From Rallus limicola (Eukaryota; Chordata; Aves; Gruiformes; Rallidae), in contig JAKCOZ010000060.1 in the NCBI GenBank assembly GCA_022605955.1, forward strand, positions 231,001 through 295,000: 64,000 bases of DNA, given 5' to 3'. The position numbers and the translations under genes are program-made. Shown here piece by piece: positions 62,111-64,000 of the stretch. Position 1 is the first letter of the stretch, and the number at the start of each line of letters is the position of its first letter. The notes beneath the pieces were generated by a model that searched no databases, had not been told where the DNA came from, and saw nothing but the letters and a program-made list of their open reading frames with translations.

Positions 62111-64000
62111 ACCTCCTTCACCACATGCTTTGTCCCTCAATCTGAAGGAAGAGACTACCTGTAGGAGGCTGTTAAGTCCCAGTTATGTGGGCTGGGATTT
62201 GTGAGCACAGAATAAATTTTATTTCTCTTTACTAGAGAGATTTCAGAGGACAGTTTGTTAGGTTTTACTCTGAATCTGAAGAAAACCCCCGCCATGCTCA
62301 TATTCCTGCAGGGATCCGCTGAAGCCAGGGCTGCTACAAGTATTTGCAGGATGGATCAAATTCTTTGCTGTGCAAGAAAACCTTGCACATGACTTCAATT
62401 TACCAAACTTCACAAGTAAACTGTTCCCTGGAGTACTCATCTGAATGAAACAACAACTTTTGGGACTCAGACATAATGGTGTCCATGATATAAAGAAAAA
62501 AATAAATAAAATAAAATAAGAATCTATCATATTTACCCCAAATTGCCAAGTGAACACCTCTGGCAGCACCTTCTTAGACACGAACATCTCCCCAAGACAC
62601 CTGCCTTTTTGGAGCCGCCTTGTGTGTGCACAGTAGCATTTGCTGAGTTGCCCAACTGGATTGATACTCTCTCTTCGAATATCCAAAACTATTTAAGTCC
62701 CTGTCTGACCCTCCTTCCAAGAGCACAGTTAGCTGAAATGTGGTCTGTTGGGCACCTTTTGTTTCTTCACCTTTAGGATTCTTCTGCCTGTGATACCCAG
62801 TGGCAACAACTTTCACTTTTGAAAGAAAAAATATATTTGCATTGGTAAATATTTAACTGATTTGCTTTTAAAGGGACAAATAAAAGAATATCTACCTTCT
62901 TTTTAAGAATACTTTGTGCATATAATTAACATCCCACCCTAATTATCTCCTCTACAAACTTTGCAATATAAATATTTCCAACTTAAAAGAAAGTCTCTCC
63001 ATAGGACAACTCCACAAATTCTTGCTCTTTTTGCGTGTCTCTTAGGAAAACAGTAACCAGAGATTAATCAAGTGTTTCAAGGAAGGTATGCAGCTATATG
63101 TTGCGATTTTTATAGGACATAATACTGCGTTCAACATTCAGCTATATTCTTGATGCCATTAGCTTTCAAGCATATAACAGTGGTCTTAATTGGAGGCCAA
63201 CTGGTCTGTACTGTTTATCTTCTCATTACCAAAGCCTGATTCCTTTAAAAATATGTTGTCTAATCTTTTCCTGATTCCTTTAAAAATATGTTTAATCTTT
63301 TCTTGATTCCTTTAAAAATATGTTGTCTAATCTTTTCTTGGTCAGCCTTATTCTACTGACAGGCAGAGAAGATTCAAGTGTTTAAGGATTTAAATGTTCT
63401 TTGGCAAAAGCTGTTTGAGATTTTCTTCAGTGTTTGTTTATTACTATGTAATAAAAATATGAGATTGTTATTCTTTTATTCCTATGCAGTTTTCCTAGCT
63501 GTTCAAGTTCCCTTCTATAACAATTCCATATATTAAAATGTTCTGCCATGTCATATTAATAGTCTGCTCCCCCATTTCTATGTTTTAACCTCAATTAAAA
63601 CAATTTTTGGCAAATGCAGTCACTACAAATTCCAATGCAACTTCCTCCTATCTATGCAGTGTAGCAACACAATGCTGGGGCATATTCAGACCCGTACAAG
63701 CCTAAAGTTACAATTCCCTTGAAGACAGTACATTTTTACTATAAATTATTCAGCTCTCTTTTTCCCCACTCAGTGACAAATCAATGACTACCACTTCACC
63801 ACTTAATTACCTTTATCATCTAAAATATTCTGCATTCTACACAAATATTTAAACAGCTCTTTTTGTTGAAGAAGCAAAACATAATATAAAAAGAAGATTT
63901 CACTCTCCTGTGCTGTCAAATCTGGCACCTTTCAAAAAGCACTATAATGATACATCCACTTAAAGTGAATTAGATCACCAAGAACCCAACATAATACAAG
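62111..64000. other. Anonymous non-coding stretch to window end
   Basis: About 1.9 kb. A 142-codon minus-strand frame (62258-62686) contains a phenylalanine/isoleucine run from A/T repeats and no recognisable domain. A 3-copy tandem repeat at 63236-63337 is listed separately. No gene is supported. Confidence 0.6.
63236..63337. repeat. Three-copy tandem minisatellite, 35/32/35 bp
   Basis: Three head-to-tail copies: 63236-63270 (35 bp), 63271-63302 (32 bp) and 63303-63337 (35 bp). Each starts with the core 'tgattcctttaaaaatatg' and ends in 'taatctttt'. The middle copy lacks 3 bp, and the third differs from the first at its first base. The near identity points to recent duplication. Confidence 0.95.

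Noticed and set aside
62258..62686. 142-codon minus-strand frame with a hydrophobic run
   Set aside because: The hydrophobic run comes from an AAATA-type simple repeat (about 62497-62520) and the rest matches no family that I recognise.
1..64000. CRISPR arrays, operons or other prokaryotic systems
   Set aside because: The CR1 content, AT-rich gene-poor sequence and microsatellites are those of a bird genome. No regularly spaced repeat array exists.

Overview
The window is a 64 kb piece of AT-rich, non-coding vertebrate DNA, almost certainly from a bird. The diagnostic signal is CR1 (chicken repeat 1), the dominant LINE retrotransposon of birds and other sauropsids. About a dozen CR1 pieces are present. 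Several end in the characteristic avian 3' tail: a line reading like 'ggttggaagggacct', followed by 8-bp ATTCTATG/GATTCTAT-type units. One copy, near 46.0-47.0 kb, looks like an older, diverged CR1 of the kind shared with crocodilians and turtles, and a younger CR1 tail has been inserted into it in the opposite orientation. The 3' tail at 58.5 kb resembles a CR1 type common outside galliforms, but the species cannot be fixed from this.

I find no convincing protein-coding gene, no exon I can name, and no tRNA, rRNA or CRISPR. Open reading frames are short and fall into three groups. Some are antisense or sense readings of GC-rich CR1 sequence. Some are translations of microsatellites. The rest are chance frames without a recognisable domain. 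The only recognisable protein sequence is decayed CR1 reverse transcriptase at 12.5-13.1 kb (minus), 41.9-43.0 kb (plus) and 46.0-47.0 kb (plus). All three copies are broken by stops, frameshifts or lost catalytic residues.

Layout: CR1 tail at the left edge (1-192); anonymous sequence; a CR1 pair converging tail to tail (5.2-5.7 kb plus, 6.4 kb minus); a homeodomain-motif-rich candidate regulatory element (8.2-8.7 kb); a CR1 RT fragment (12.5-13.1 kb); a long anonymous block with microsatellites; a CpG-retaining candidate element (20.2-20.5 kb); an old CR1 tail (24.9 kb); two strong regulatory candidates (28.8-29.1 and 29.8-30.15 kb); a long anonymous block; a cluster of transposon pieces (37.9-48.9 kb) containing a 220-bp alternating purine-pyrimidine TA/TG repeat; CR1 tails at 53.7-54.2 and 58.5-58.7 kb; then a series of candidate conserved non-coding elements (59.9-62.1 kb) and a small 3-copy minisatellite (63.2 kb).

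The picture fits a gene desert or a very large intron flanking a developmental regulator. The regulatory calls rest on sequence character only (retained CpGs in an otherwise CpG-poor background, dense homeodomain-type cores, absence of repeats). They need a cross-species alignment to be accepted.
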